A DNA stretch of 30,381 nucleotides from Chrysochromulina parva (Eukaryota; Haptophyta; Prymnesiales; Chrysochromulinaceae). The DNA lies in assembly GCA_002887195.1 (NCBI GenBank), contig PJAB01000301.1:1-30381 (forward strand). The letters are read 5' to 3'. The notes under the pieces were generated by a model, which worked only from the letters and a program-made list of their open reading frames with translations, was not told the DNA's origin and did not search any database. Positions 19,701 through 28,227 of this stretch are shown one piece after another (position 1 is the stretch's first letter; each line of letters begins with the position of its first letter). A program made the translations under genes and the position numbers.

Positions 19701-21084
19701 CTCGCGCGGCAGCAGCGTCTTCGGCAGCCCGTCATCGACCGTCGCCCATGGAGAATTCGGCGACGACGACTCGAGGGTCGATGCCGAGCTTGACTGGCCT
19801 GCCCTCGTCGACGACGCGAGGTTGCTCCACGCATGGGCCGAGAAGGCCGTCCGGCGCCTCGAAAAGTTTGCACTCATCAACGTGACGAGCAGGCCCGCGG
19901 CCGGCCTGTGCCGCGCGGTGCTGACTGGCATGCATTCGGACGACACGGGCAGCGGCGCGGGCTATTCCCCACAGGCGACCCAGATGCTGCATAAGGTGGT
20001 GAGCGAGGCGCGCGCGCTCGAGATGCCGAGGGAGCGCGCCCTTGGTCTCCAAGCGATCGCGATCTACTCGCCGCTACCGAGCGAACGTCGCAAGGCGCTG
20101 TCGCAGGCGCTGCTCGAGTTCAGCAAGATGGAGGCAGAGTACCACATGAATGTGTGCACCGAGATGCGCAACGCAGCCGAGCTCCAAAAGGCGACGCTCT
20201 TCCAAGCGAAGGTGCGCACCGCGCTCCTGTCGTTGCACGGAGGCGCCCGAGACGGCGCACCGGATGGGGTGGGCCAGGGCTTCTTCCATCGCATGCTCGC
20301 CCGTGTGCTGTTTGCGCGCTCGGGTGGGCGCTCTGCGGCGAGCACCCGTCCACCCGCGATGGATCTCTGCTCTCTGGAGCTGCACCGCCCCCAGCCCCCA
20401 GTCGCCGCCGCCGCCGCCGGTTCGTCACTAGCCATGCACATCTCTCTCTCCTCAGCGTCGGTCTCATCGTCGTCGTACGTCGACAGCTCAAACAGCCCAA
20501 ACAGCCCAAGCAGCCCCCGCAGCCCCCGGCCTCTCGACAGCTGCCGTCACAAGAGCCCTCTGTCGAGTGCGCCTCTATGGCAGAGCCACCCCACGGACGC
20601 TCAGGACGACGCCTACGAGGGCAGCGAGCTGCAACGCTCCTCCCATCTCCCAAGGAGGCACTCGTCCACAGGCTTCGGCTCAAACCGATCGTCGCGCGCC
20701 GACCCCACCTCCGGATCCACTGCGCAGCCGACAGCGCAGCCGCCAGAGGCCGACGCTGCTGTAAGGCCCCATAGCCCTGGTGAGGCCGTGGTAGAGGAGG
20801 TGATCGCTGCCAGAGTCCTGGCCGTTACCGGCGAGGATATGAGCCCGTTGCCACCGATCCTTGTGCTGGCTCGAGGGAACTCCGAGAGTGGCGCGCAGAT
20901 CGTGCCCCAGGGATCGCCCGCCACGACGCTCGCCAGCCCGAGAGGGGATTCCTCCACCGCGCGCCTCCAGCGGTGGAACACCGCTGCCGCCACCGCCGCC
21001 GGCGCCGGCGAAGCCGCCCTCGCCGATGACCCCGGCGCGGGCGAAGTGGAGATGGGCGAGATCGTGCGGAGTAACAACCGCTAG
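10765..21084 (+). CDS. ADCY10: Soluble adenylyl cyclase (ADCY10/sAC family), six exons
   Basis: Exons 10765-12601, 12702-13261, 13401-16973, 17110-17310, 17732-18169 and 18253-21084 join into 3146 residues, about twice human sAC. Class III domain C1 (~135-330) has FVDVSGF with metal Asp145 and KFAGDA with Lys193 and metal Asp197; the 52-residue Asp spacing equals human D47/D99. C2 (~623-810) has VFCGEAGS, EYT with Thr748, and VNLAAR with Asn755 and Arg759, matching human T405/N412/R416. Human K334 is Arg668 here. In my alignment the bicarbonate-contact Arg176 becomes Ser298. A STAND-type ATPase follows: Walker A GATGIGKS (980-987) and Walker B LALEDCHWMD (Asp1483), separated by a long low-complexity insert. 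An SH3/Tudor-like segment lies near 1772-1822. Then come a winged-helix-like region, LVQE|VIYKMLPQQQR, and TPR-like helices. It should convert ATP to cAMP in the cytosol or organelles; bicarbonate/calcium control is inferred from the family. Confidence 0.92.
12602..12701 (+). other. Cyclase intron 1 with exon-copy repeat
   Basis: 100-bp GT-AG intron, phase 1. Its first 28 bases are identical to the first 28 bases of exon 2 (29-bp direct repeat including the preceding G, 12601 and 12701, offset 100). The interior is five perfect TTGCATGCTGA units (12631-12685) followed by TTGCATCCCTCATCAG. Removal restores one frame through cyclase domain C2. Confidence 0.9.
13262..13400 (+). other. Cyclase intron 2 made of a 10-bp satellite
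   Basis: 139-bp intron, phase 0, CCCAG|GTGTGC to CGCAG|CTCTGC. Nearly the whole interior is a 10-bp period of CTGATGGCCG/CTGATGACCT variants. The last 15 bases of exon 2 (CCCGAGCTCGCCCAG) recur with one change as the last 15 bases of the intron. Splicing joins SPELAQ to LCAFLTLPP and completes the C2 domain. Confidence 0.87.
13823..13882 (+). repeat. In-frame 51-bp direct-repeat insertion inside exon 3
   Basis: GGGGGCTGC occurs at 13823 and 13874, exactly 51 bp (17 codons) apart. Between them lies an inverted version of the intron filler (ATCAGAGGTCATCAG, the complement of CTGATGACCTCTGAT). It lacks a GT donor and stays in frame, about 100 bp upstream of Walker A. Confidence 0.7.
14447..14547 (+). 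repeat. GAGGGC hexanucleotide repeat coding for Glu-Gly
   Basis: Tandem GAGGGC units with GAGGAC variants encode a Glu-Gly/Asp run inside the cyclase ATPase insert, a low-complexity and likely length-variable stretch. Confidence 0.9.
15001..15109 (+). repeat. 30-bp minisatellite in the cyclase ATPase insert
   Basis: About 3.6 copies of a 30-bp unit made of GCTCCGTCGA plus two GGTCTCGTCA decamers encode SSVEVSSGLV repeats. The same unit, inverted, is at 4062-4105 in the unrelated Ala-rich gene. Confidence 0.93.
16974..17109 (+). other. Cyclase intron 3: two perfect 68-bp GT...AG units
   Basis: Two identical 68-bp copies (16974-17041 and 17042-17109), each starting GTGATCGCGATCCACCCG and ending CATTGCATGCAG. 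Exon 4 then begins with the same sequence (23 of the first 24 bases). Removing both units keeps frame and gives ELHM|VIAIHPTTLLRAE; removing one leaves a frameshift, because 68 is not a multiple of three. Confidence 0.88.
17311..17731 (+). other. Cyclase intron 4, composite with C-rich VNTR
   Basis: 421-bp intron, phase 0, GGAG|GTGAGC to CTCCAG|GTGATC. The donor region CAGGAGGTGAGCGCCACCTC is duplicated 69 bp downstream (17305-17326 and 17374-17395) around CTGATGACCT-type filler. The 3' half (about 17546-17725) is roughly four copies of a C-rich unit containing CTCACCTCCACACCTTTCCC, which serves as an extended polypyrimidine tract. Splicing joins TLVQE to VIYKMLPQQQ. Confidence 0.87.
18170..18252 (+). 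other. Cyclase intron 5 with 33-bp exon copy
   Basis: 83-bp intron, phase 0. The 33 bases 18168-18200 (starting AGGTACACGAG) are repeated exactly at 18251-18283, so the intron begins with a perfect copy of the start of exon 6. The remainder is four TGATGACCT-type repeats and the ending CCCTCATCAG, as in intron 1. Confidence 0.92.
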
Positions 21085-21347
21085 TACCTCTGAGTAGGTT
21101 TCTTACCCCTAGGATAGTGCTTAAGGATAGTGCTTAGTGTGGACCAGAAAGTTAGGATGACCAGAAAGTTAGTGGCGTACTTAGTTCTTGATCAGAACAA
21201 TCACGCGCACGAGACGCTCGGCCACTCCGCGGCGTCGCGTCGCATGGTACTAACTCCCCCTCACCGCGCCACAGCCACATCAAGGCACACGGCAGCACGG
21301 CACACGCACCGAAAAGTTGCAAGTAACCCTGAACCCATCCCGAACCA
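21085..21347. other. 3'-to-3' spacer with two micro-duplications
   Basis: Spacer between the cyclase stop and the dioxygenase stop. AGGATAGTGCTTA is tandemly duplicated at 21111-21136, and GACCAGAAAGTTAG occurs at 21142 and 21159 (17-bp period). Both transcripts must end here; no standard AATAAA is seen. Confidence 0.6.
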
Positions 21348-22622
21348 TCACGGCGGCAAGTGTACCCACGACTCGGCAGTGGGATCGTCGAGGCGCACGA
21401 CGAAGGGGTCTTCCAGGGCAAGGCAGGCTTTGAGGCGAGCGACTTGCTCGAGGGCTTCCTGCTTGGCCTCCGCGGGCAGCCGTTCGAACGGAATCTCGTG
21501 CACGAGGTGCGTCATGGCACGCTGTATCCAGCTGCTCACGTCCATACTCGTTTCGTGCACCGAGCGCTCTGCGATGGTGTAGGGTTCCGTCTCTGAGGAC
21601 GGATCGGCGGGAAGGAGCACCACCTTCCCTTCGGTACCCTTGGTGAGCACGAGGCGCAGATCGGCAGAGCAACGTACAGTCAGCCGGGTGGAGCGTAGCA
21701 GTTCCAGTGGCATCTCGCTCGATCCGACTCCGACAAAGAGGGGCCGATTTGTGGGCACCTCGTACTTGGCGTCATACCCCGTACGTGCGTATACGATGTG
21801 CATCATCGGGCGTGTTGCCTCGCCCGGCAGCCGCGTGTTGGCTCCACCGCGGTGGACGGTCCGGTAATCGAACGCTATGATACTGCCTCTATTTGGTGTT
21901 GGCAAACACCACGCCGGGTTGGCAGCGTGGTCGACGGCGACGAGATGAGAGCCGGGGAAGTACTGGGTGGCCCCGCATCTCGGATTGCCCAGATCGACGA
22001 GTGGGATGAAGAGCGTGAGCCGGCGAGCCTCGGTGGGCAGCTCGCCTCCCTCGAGCGCCTCGTCCCACTCATGCCCATCCGAATGCCACTCTTGAACCAC
22101 GGAGCCGGGCCGGCTGTCCATGACCCCGCGGAAGCACTCATGAGCGGCCTCGCCCAAGACGCGGCGCACAAAGGGCATCCAAGGCGCGCTCTCGCCGTGC
22201 AGCAGCGCGTCGCCGAGGGAGTCGTCGTGCATGCCGGTGCGCACATCGAGTCGCTCGCGGCCCCTCTGGCACACTTCATTGAAATTCACCTCATGCCCAA
22301 AGTAGCGGCCGCCATCGCCAATGCCTCGTGAGGCAAGCGCCGCATCTACGCGCGCAGAAGTCTTCTCGAACACCCTTCGGCAGTCATCGATCAGAGCCGT
22401 GGATAGGACGGATTCAAACACGCAGATGCCCATGTTGGCAAACAAGGCCGCTGATGCATCCAACTCAAACAAGTCGACATTGAAGCCAGCTCCGCTGGAG
22501 CCCATCCGGACGTCCGTCGTCGCAAGCATCGTCATCGTCAGCGCCGCCACGGCAGCGGCTGCCTCCACGGCGACCGGCGCTGCCGCTAAGCCACCGTCAC
22601 CTCCTCCAGGTACGTCGTCCAT
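21348..22622 (-). CDS. PhyH-type Fe(II)/2-oxoglutarate dioxygenase
   Basis: 424 residues from ATG 22622; an upstream in-frame GTG was not used. The fold signature of phytanoyl-CoA dioxygenase-like enzymes is present. The iron motif His-x-Asp is in QEWHSDGHEW (His180, Asp182) and the distal His is in TVHRGG (His257). A following Arg (TRPMMHIVY, Arg271) is placed to bind 2-oxoglutarate. Conserved PhyH context is also visible: LTLFIPLVDLGNPRCGATQ followed by YFPGSHL. The first ~50 residues are Gly/Ala rich and may be disordered or a targeting region. A C-terminal ~120-residue extension (after FVGVGSSEM) ends in helices and has no known motif. The enzyme should hydroxylate a small molecule or lipid while decarboxylating 2-oxoglutarate. 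The substrate cannot be told from sequence, since the family is very large in algae. Its 3' end faces that of the cyclase. Confidence 0.84.
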   Translation of the reverse strand: MDDVPGGGDGGLAAAPVAVEAAAAVAALTMTMLATTDVRMGSSGAGFNVDLFELDASAALFANMGICVFESVLSTALIDDCRRVFEKTSARVDAALASRGIGDGGRYFGHEVNFNEVCQRGRERLDVRTGMHDDSLGDALLHGESAPWMPFVRRVLGEAAHECFRGVMDSRPGSVVQEWHSDGHEWDEALEGGELPTEARRLTLFIPLVDLGNPRCGATQYFPGSHLVAVDHAANPAWCLPTPNRGSIIAFDYRTVHRGGANTRLPGEATRPMMHIVYARTGYDAKYEVPTNRPLFVGVGSSEMPLELLRSTRLTVRCSADLRLVLTKGTEGKVVLLPADPSSETEPYTIAERSVHETSMDVSSWIQRAMTHLVHEIPFERLPAEAKQEALEQVARLKACLALEDPFVVRLDDPTAESWVHLPP

Positions 22623-23202
22623 CTCTGCATCTGGTTCTCGAGGGCGACGCGTCGGCACTGTGGTTCGGCCCTAATTACGGAGTTAGATCTTCTTATATCC
22701 GGATGAGTCCAAATAAGGTTTCGGAAATGGTTGGGGATGATGTCCTCACAAGTTAGCCACTCGACTCCGTTGGGTCGCCAAAAACGCCATTCTCTGTCAC
22801 GCTACTGACACTTATCGATGAAGTCTATCGTGGCGCATACTAACTTTGTACGCAGCCGGGGCGGCATGTACCCGTGCGTAGTATTGTCCATTACATCGCC
22901 ACTATACGATAAAACAGCCTCGCGGGCGGGCTAATCATACAACCTCGAGCGCCTCGAGATTTCAGATTATATGGTTTCCTTCAGAGTTCAGTAGTATACA
23001 GAACTGTAACTCACCGTGGACGAAAATACAGCAGGTTTCGGGAGACAGCGGAGTGGGAGAACGGCGGCGCGCCCACACTGACATCCGATCAATCATCATT
23101 CGGAACCGAAGCAACTCCGAAGATCAGAGACACGCATCCAGGGACCAAGCACCAAGGTCACTCTAAGGTCTCTCGGGTCGTACAGCTGGTGCTAAGCTGG
23201 TG
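22623..23202. other. Intergenic region, upstream of dioxygenase
   Basis: 580 bp with no supported gene. It is clearly more AT-rich than the coding blocks (22680-23040) and lies between the dioxygenase start (22622) and the methyltransferase stop (23203), both on the minus strand. It should hold the dioxygenase promoter plus the methyltransferase 3' end. I see no strong motif. Confidence 0.5.
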
Positions 23203-24330
23203 CTAACTCTCGCCCTCTTGCCTTCTCAGCACCAGATAGTCATGCCTGAGCCAGTTCAAGCGCGCGCGACGCCGTCCGTGCACGGTCGCGTCGCGATCGA
23301 GCTGATACCCAAGCAGAGCAAAGTAGCAGATGAGTGCGCTGCTCGGCCGCGGGTTCACGTGGCAATGCCCACTTGTGTGCGCGGACCACGCGAGTAGCAC
23401 ACCCTGACGATTCGTGCGGTCGAGGAGCCAGATATAATCAGCGAGACACGAGTCAGGAAGGTGCTCACCGACTTCAAAGGACATAGTCCACTCGTCTACG
23501 CCGAGGTCGATCGAAGAATCGCATATGTTCGCGTATTGGACGAGCGCACCAGGTGGCCCGAAGCGGCTCGTGTACAACTCGACATCTTGCATGCCATCAA
23601 CGCCTCGGTAGCGCGGAGTTGCTACACTGCTGCGCTCGCGCATGGTATGATTCACATTCACACGCAGCTGAAGAGCATGCTGAAGAGACTTGTTGTACTC
23701 GAAGTAGTAGGCACCGTACTGACCAGACCCGGCACCAATGTCGAGGAGTGTGGCGTTACGCACCACGAGGATCATCGAATTCGCCAGGCCGATGTCGAGG
23801 TAGTGGTGTGGAGCAGGCCATGCCGTCGCATTGTCGTTCAGGACGAAGGATCCGTCGGTCGAGGCCGAGCAGTTCTGTGAGCCCGCCTGTGCGTGCGCCG
23901 ACGGCTGCAGGCCCGCGCGCTGGTAGTGATCTCGCCGAAAAGACCAGCTGGAAGCATTCTTGTCCACTAATGTGTATCCGAGCATGCCGAGCGCACACGC
24001 GAGGGACGCGTTCGTCCGCGTCTTTGTAGCCTCAATCACCTCAATCACATCCGACGCGACGGTGAGCTTGCTGGTGGCACAGCGGTGGAGTGCGGCGAGC
24101 GTCGCCGACCAGCATCGCTGCGAAGGTGTCGATCTCAGCACGGCGTGACCTGATGAGCCGTGGCAGGCGAGTGATGAGCGAGTGCAGTCCAATGCCATGA
24201 GAGCCTCGCGCAACGGTCGCCGCGAAAGGCAGGAGCCGAGCCGCCGCCGTCCCGAGAGACCTATTGACCGAAAGCACCGAGGACCTAAAACAAGATCGTA
24301 AGAGCTGCCGCGCCGGAGATCTGCATGCAT
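23203..24330 (-). CDS. SAM-dependent methyltransferase-like protein
   Basis: 375 residues from ATG 24330; a later in-frame ATG at 24198 (MALDCTRSS) is an alternative start. The N-terminal ~100 residues are Cys/Arg/Ser rich without a clear domain and could include a targeting sequence. Class I methyltransferase motif I is LLDIGAGSGQYG (around residue 197). Downstream, SFEVGEHLPDSCLADYIWLL and then GVLLAWS.HTSGHCHVNPRP form the motif IV/VI region, typical of a methyltransferase-domain family found in algae and cyanobacteria, where GEH and HVN are conserved. The C-terminus ends LRHDYLVLRR. Substrate is unknown; small-molecule or carbohydrate methylation are both possible. It shares a 458-bp divergent spacer with CacyBP. 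Confidence 0.66.
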   Translation of the reverse strand: MHADLRRGSSYDLVLGPRCFRSIGLSGRRRLGSCLSRRPLREALMALDCTRSSLACHGSSGHAVLRSTPSQRCWSATLAALHRCATSKLTVASDVIEVIEATKTRTNASLACALGMLGYTLVDKNASSWSFRRDHYQRAGLQPSAHAQAGSQNCSASTDGSFVLNDNATAWPAPHHYLDIGLANSMILVVRNATLLDIGAGSGQYGAYYFEYNKSLQHALQLRVNVNHTMRERSSVATPRYRGVDGMQDVELYTSRFGPPGALVQYANICDSSIDLGVDEWTMSFEVGEHLPDSCLADYIWLLDRTNRQGVLLAWSAHTSGHCHVNPRPSSALICYFALLGYQLDRDATVHGRRRARLNWLRHDYLVLRRQEGES

Positions 24331-24788
24331 TCGACAATCAATTTGCGTGTAGGTCACCAGCCGCGTCGCACGGAGCGTTCCCCATGCGCTGAGTCGGCCC
24401 CGAGCCTACACGACGGACACATCCCTGGGAATATATGCCCCCCTTTCGTAACGACTGGTAGAACACATCATTTGATCATTGTAGAACAGGCTCTGCCCGT
24501 CCACCCTACATTGTAAAGTTGGCCAGGAATCAGGGGAGAGGGGCTAGGCCGCGACGGGTGAATTGGCTGTTAACACTCGGTCGCCTAGATGTGAGCTATT
24601 ATAGCTGAGCTACTGAATAGTGTGTCTTGAGCTGTGTTAAACTCGAAATCTATGGTAGGGCACGCAGGATAAGCTTGTGCTTGACTTGACTTTGTGGTCG
24701 ATAAGATTGCCACTGCCCTTTCCCCCCCCACCTCGGAAGGTCGCTGGTCGGCCCGGCCTGAGGGGGCGTGAATGAGACGGAGGGCTGA
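24331..24788. promoter_or_regulatory. Divergent promoter region, methyltransferase (-) / CacyBP (+)
   Basis: 458 bp between divergent starts, more AT-rich than the genes. It contains GCTTGTGCTTGACTTGAC at 24673-24690, about 100 bp before the CacyBP ATG. A close relative of this sequence lies upstream of BTA1 (25889-25908). No TATA box is certain. Confidence 0.4.
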
Positions 24789-25448
24789 ATGCCGGACGCA
24801 CTGGTGCTCGCGGACATTGAGCGGCTGCTGCCGCATGCACACCGGGCAACTTCGCGCGCGCTTCTCGAGGGCCTCAGGCGGAAACAGCAGCAGCCCGCAG
24901 GTGCGCCGCCGGTACCGAAGCCGCTGGCGCGAGAACCAGCGCCAGCGCCCAGCGGGCCATCTTACAAGCCGATCGCTAAGTATGCCTTCGACCAGAGCGC
25001 CAAGTTCGTCAAGGTGTACATAACGCTCCCCGGCATCGAGGACGTGCCCGATGAGCGGATCCGGCTCGACGTGCAGGGCGGCGGCGGCCTCATCTTTGAG
25101 GTGCTCGGGCTGCCCGCGGTCAGCCCGCTTGCGCCGAATGCGCGGCTCACGTTGCACAGCCTGCACAGCCGCGTCGACCCGGCCAACAGCAGCTGGACGC
25201 GCAAGGCCGACTCGATGCTGCTGCTCAAGCTGCGCAAGGAGGCCGAGGGCGAGGAGTGGGGCTCTCTCGACGACTCGGCGCGGCTCAAGGCGAGGAAAAA
25301 GGAGCAAGATCTGCAGGAGAACAAGGGCAAGTCGACGCAGGAGCTGCTCAGCAAGATGTACGCCGAGGCCGACGAGGAGGGCAAGGTCTCGCTCTCTCAG
25401 GCGTGGGAGGCTGGGCGCGCCAAGCGCGAAGCGAGGCGGCAGCAGTAG
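24789..25448 (+). CDS. CACYBP: Calcyclin-binding protein / Siah-interacting protein (CacyBP/SIP)-like
   Basis: 219 residues, close to the usual ~230 for the family, with no intron. Residues 1-35 are a helical N-terminal segment (ALVLADIERLLPHAHRATSR), matching the family's dimerisation region. A Pro/Ala linker leads to a CS (p23-like) domain at ~58-140, starting YKPIAKYAFDQSAKFVKVYI and continuing with LPGIEDVPDERIRLDV. The C-terminal SGS-type region has EEWGSLDD, then KSTQELLSKMYAEADEEGK. In animals and plants these proteins act as adaptors between S100-type or other partners and ubiquitin ligases or phosphatases. Here only a co-chaperone/adaptor role can be inferred. A plain CS/SGT1-like protein is the main alternative, but the N-terminal helix and overall length favour CacyBP. 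Confidence 0.84.
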   Translation: MPDALVLADIERLLPHAHRATSRALLEGLRRKQQQPAGAPPVPKPLAREPAPAPSGPSYKPIAKYAFDQSAKFVKVYITLPGIEDVPDERIRLDVQGGGGLIFEVLGLPAVSPLAPNARLTLHSLHSRVDPANSSWTRKADSMLLLKLRKEAEGEEWGSLDDSARLKARKKEQDLQENKGKSTQELLSKMYAEADEEGKVSLSQAWEAGRAKREARRQQ

Positions 25449-26020
25449 AGCGTCTTAGCAAGAGAGAGAGAGAGAAAGAGCGAATCTCGACCTCGCCCTA
25501 GCGGGGCCGAATGTACGGTAGCCCTAGCCGGTTCGTACGAAGTGTAGATGAGTCTCGTAGTTTTGTCAAGGTCGAAGGTTACAATCTACATGTATGTCAG
25601 AGCATTGTGTCAGAGATTTTGAGATTTGACGCGTGCTCCATCCACACGACCTTGCACACGACGCCAGACCGCAGGCGCAGCCGACGCCTCTCTTTTTTTC
25701 CTCCCCAGACCCCACGAACGATGACGATCCGTCAAATGATCACTGACCGTTCCCTGAACGTTCAAATCCAGGAATGTTCGCACACGTCCGCGCGAGCAGC
25801 GAGAGAGCAGAGAGCCACCATGAGCCCTTGCATGAGCCACGTGAGCTGTGTTCAGAACGGGGCGCACTACTTGACTTGACTTGACCCTGCTTGTGTGCTT
25901 GACTTGACAGGTCGAGACTCTGGAAAAACGGCTACCTGTACAGAACGCCCGAGACCAAAAGTTGATTCCCCGCCTCGCATCCACCGACCGAATTTCTGTG
26001 AGTCTTTGGCCAGGAAGACC
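25449..26020. other. Upstream region of BTA1, possibly with a 5' leader intron
   Basis: 572 bp without a supported gene. It opens with a GAGAGAGAGA run after the CacyBP stop. A pyrimidine tract (25690-25710) and ATG 25820 in a strong Kozak context (GCCACCATGAG) are followed by GTGAGC (25841) and then CTTGACTTGACAG|GTC at 25910. This looks like a possible small intron, but splicing it does not bring ATG 25820 into frame with BTA1, so it may only be leader sequence. Confidence 0.4.
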
Positions 26021-28057
26021 ATGGGCCTGCTCTCCAAGCTCGTGGACAAGTCCATCGACCGCACGATGGACTACATCCTGCGCAACTGCATCATCTACAA
26101 CGTCGCTTGGGAGGATCCGCGCATCGACGGCAAGGTGCTCCAGATCGGCCCGGAGGACACTATGCTCATGCTGACAACGGGCGGCTGCAACGTGCTCGAC
26201 CGGCTGCTCGACGGCGCGAAGCACATCGTGTCGGTCGACCTGAACGTGGCGCAGAACGCGCTGCTCGAGCTCAAGCTCGCCGGCGCGCGCGCGCTCACGC
26301 ACGAGCAGTTCTTCCAGCTCTTTGCGCACTCGAACCGCAAGTTGTTCGACGCCGTGTACGAGCCGCGGCTGCGCCCGCTGCTCTCGCCGTCGGCGGCGGC
26401 CTTCTGGGACACGCACGCCAGCTTCTTTGACAGCGTCCAGTACTCGGGCGCCTCGGGCGGCCTCGCGCGCGCCCTCGTATGGCTCGCGTGGCTCTTTGGG
26501 CTGCAGCCGCTCCTTCACTCGCTGCTCACATGCGCGACGCTCGAGGAGCAGCGCGCGGTGATGAAGACGCACGAGCGAAAAGTGGAGCGGCTCATCGCGG
26601 CCTTCGACTGGCTGCTGCCCGTCTTCTGCCCCTTTGCCGGCGTGCCCGCCTCGCAGCTGCGCCTCGAGGCGAGCTCACGCGCAGAAGGAGGAGACCCGCG
26701 CTCGATCATCGGGCTCTTCATCGATCGGGTCTTCAAGCAGACGCACATCGCGAGCGACAACTATTTCTACTACGGGTACCTGTACGGCAAGTACTCGCGT
26801 ACGTGCTGCCCGCGCTACCTGCAGCCCGAGTACTTTGAGAAGCTCAAGGCCGGCGCCACCCGTGTCGAGGTCAAGACGTGCTTTCTACACGAGGCCGCGG
26901 CCGCCTTCCCCGACGGCTACTTCACGGCGATGGTGCTGCTCGACCACATGGACTGGCTCACGACGGAGCAGATCCAGCAGGAGTGGGCCGTCTTCGCGCG
27001 CAAGCTCCACCCCACCACCGGCCGGGTCCTCTGGCGCTCCTTCGCGTACGACCTTCGCTCCACTCCGCCCCTCAAGTTCCTCTCTTTCGACCGGCAAGCC
27101 GTCGACGCGGCCGAGACCGAGACTCCCGACCGCGTGGGCATGTACAACTCGTGCCACCTGGCGACGATCCCGCCCAACCTCGTGCTCTGCGAGGCGCCGC
27201 CCGTGCCCGCCCCCCTGCCACCCACCCTCGGCTCCCGCCTCGGCGCGCTCCTGCAGACGCTCGCCGGCGCTCTCGCCGCCGTCGTGGCGCTCCTCGGCGT
27301 GCTCGTGTGCGCGCTGCCGCTGCTGGGCGCGCTGGTCGCGCCGCTGGTGAACGCCTTCGTGGGCGCGTTCACCGGCGTGGCGGGCGCTCTTTTCGGGGAT
27401 GCGAGCGAGGTCGCACCCCCGGGCAAGCGATTGCTCTTCCAGCTGCTCCCGGGGCTGCGAGGCGGCAGCTGGATCGATCTCGGCGGAGGATTGGCCGACG
27501 AGCTGCGTGCCCAGCGCGCGGAGAGCGTGTGCCACTACGCCAAGGTCGAGCTGGTGACCCTGCCCGGCACGCGCGCGGCCACCTCTGGCACCGGCACGCT
27601 CTCAGGGCTGCGCCACACGGTGAGCTCGCAGCAGCTGCAGCTGAAAAAGGGGCCCGCGGTGCGTGAGCTCAGCCTCGAGAGCTGTGCGCCCGAGACGGCG
27701 CGCGCGGCGGGGCTGGCGCGCGCCTCGGCGGACCTGGTGACGCTGGTCCATGGGCTGGTGAGCGAGGCCGAGTGGGAATCTCGGCTTGAGCTCGCACTCT
27801 CGCTCCTCAAGCCCGGAGGCTACCTCGCCGTCGCCGACTTGGCGCCGCCCTCGGGGAAGGGAGCCACCGCCTTTTGGAAGGCTGTGTGCACAGGGCGGGC
27901 GGGCCAGCGGGTGGCCGCGCCGTACCACGGGGGCGTGAAGGCCAAGCTGCATCAGGCACTCATGCCCATCCATGAGAGCACGGCCGCCGCCAGCACCCCC
28001 GGCCTTGCCGCACCATGCCCTGCCCACTTCATCTACATTGGGCGCAAGGTCGTGTGA
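26021..28057 (+). CDS. BTA1: Betaine-lipid synthase, BtaA-BtaB fusion (BTA1)
   Basis: 678 residues from ATG 26021 (ACCATGG context); the frame is open further upstream but without an ATG. Residues 1-395 are a BtaA domain (DUF3419), S-adenosylmethionine:diacylglycerol 3-amino-3-carboxypropyltransferase. They carry YNVAWEDPRIDGKVLQIGPE, GGCNVLD (54-60), VSVDLNVAQNALLELKLAG, NYFYYGYLYGKY and VLLDHMDWLT. A hydrophobic stretch (~405-460) looks like one or two membrane helices or a hairpin. Residues ~480-678 are BtaB-like N-methyltransferase: WIDLGGGLADEL as motif I, and SLLKPGGYLAVADL. Together they would make the homoserine-betaine headgroup of DGTS-type lipid at the ER or a similar membrane. BtaA precedes BtaB here; as I recall, the Chlamydomonas enzyme has the reverse order. 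Motif I ends GGGLA rather than GGGTG, so the methyl-transfer half may be divergent. Confidence 0.92.
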   Translation: MGLLSKLVDKSIDRTMDYILRNCIIYNVAWEDPRIDGKVLQIGPEDTMLMLTTGGCNVLDRLLDGAKHIVSVDLNVAQNALLELKLAGARALTHEQFFQLFAHSNRKLFDAVYEPRLRPLLSPSAAAFWDTHASFFDSVQYSGASGGLARALVWLAWLFGLQPLLHSLLTCATLEEQRAVMKTHERKVERLIAAFDWLLPVFCPFAGVPASQLRLEASSRAEGGDPRSIIGLFIDRVFKQTHIASDNYFYYGYLYGKYSRTCCPRYLQPEYFEKLKAGATRVEVKTCFLHEAAAAFPDGYFTAMVLLDHMDWLTTEQIQQEWAVFARKLHPTTGRVLWRSFAYDLRSTPPLKFLSFDRQAVDAAETETPDRVGMYNSCHLATIPPNLVLCEAPPVPAPLPPTLGSRLGALLQTLAGALAAVVALLGVLVCALPLLGALVAPLVNAFVGAFTGVAGALFGDASEVAPPGKRLLFQLLPGLRGGSWIDLGGGLADELRAQRAESVCHYAKVELVTLPGTRAATSGTGTLSGLRHTVSSQQLQLKKGPAVRELSLESCAPETARAAGLARASADLVTLVHGLVSEAEWESRLELALSLLKPGGYLAVADLAPPSGKGATAFWKAVCTGRAGQRVAAPYHGGVKAKLHQALMPIHESTAAASTPGLAAPCPAHFIYIGRKVV

Positions 28058-28227
28058 GTGCGCGGAGACGTTTTCGAGGCCCGTCGGATGTCTGCCCACT
28101 GGGACACCTTGCCCCTGCCCCCCCCTGCCCACTAGGACACTGACACCTTGCCCCGCCTGGAGGATGGTGCTGACGCGGGAGGGAAGGGGAAGGGTGGAGG
28201 GGGGCATGCGGGGCAACTGGCCGCGGC

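Noticed and set aside
25895..26020. N-terminal extension of BTA1 in the same frame
   Set aside because: No ATG in this part; the extension begins at GTG and is not BtaA-like, whereas ATG 26021 has a strong context and directly precedes the domain.
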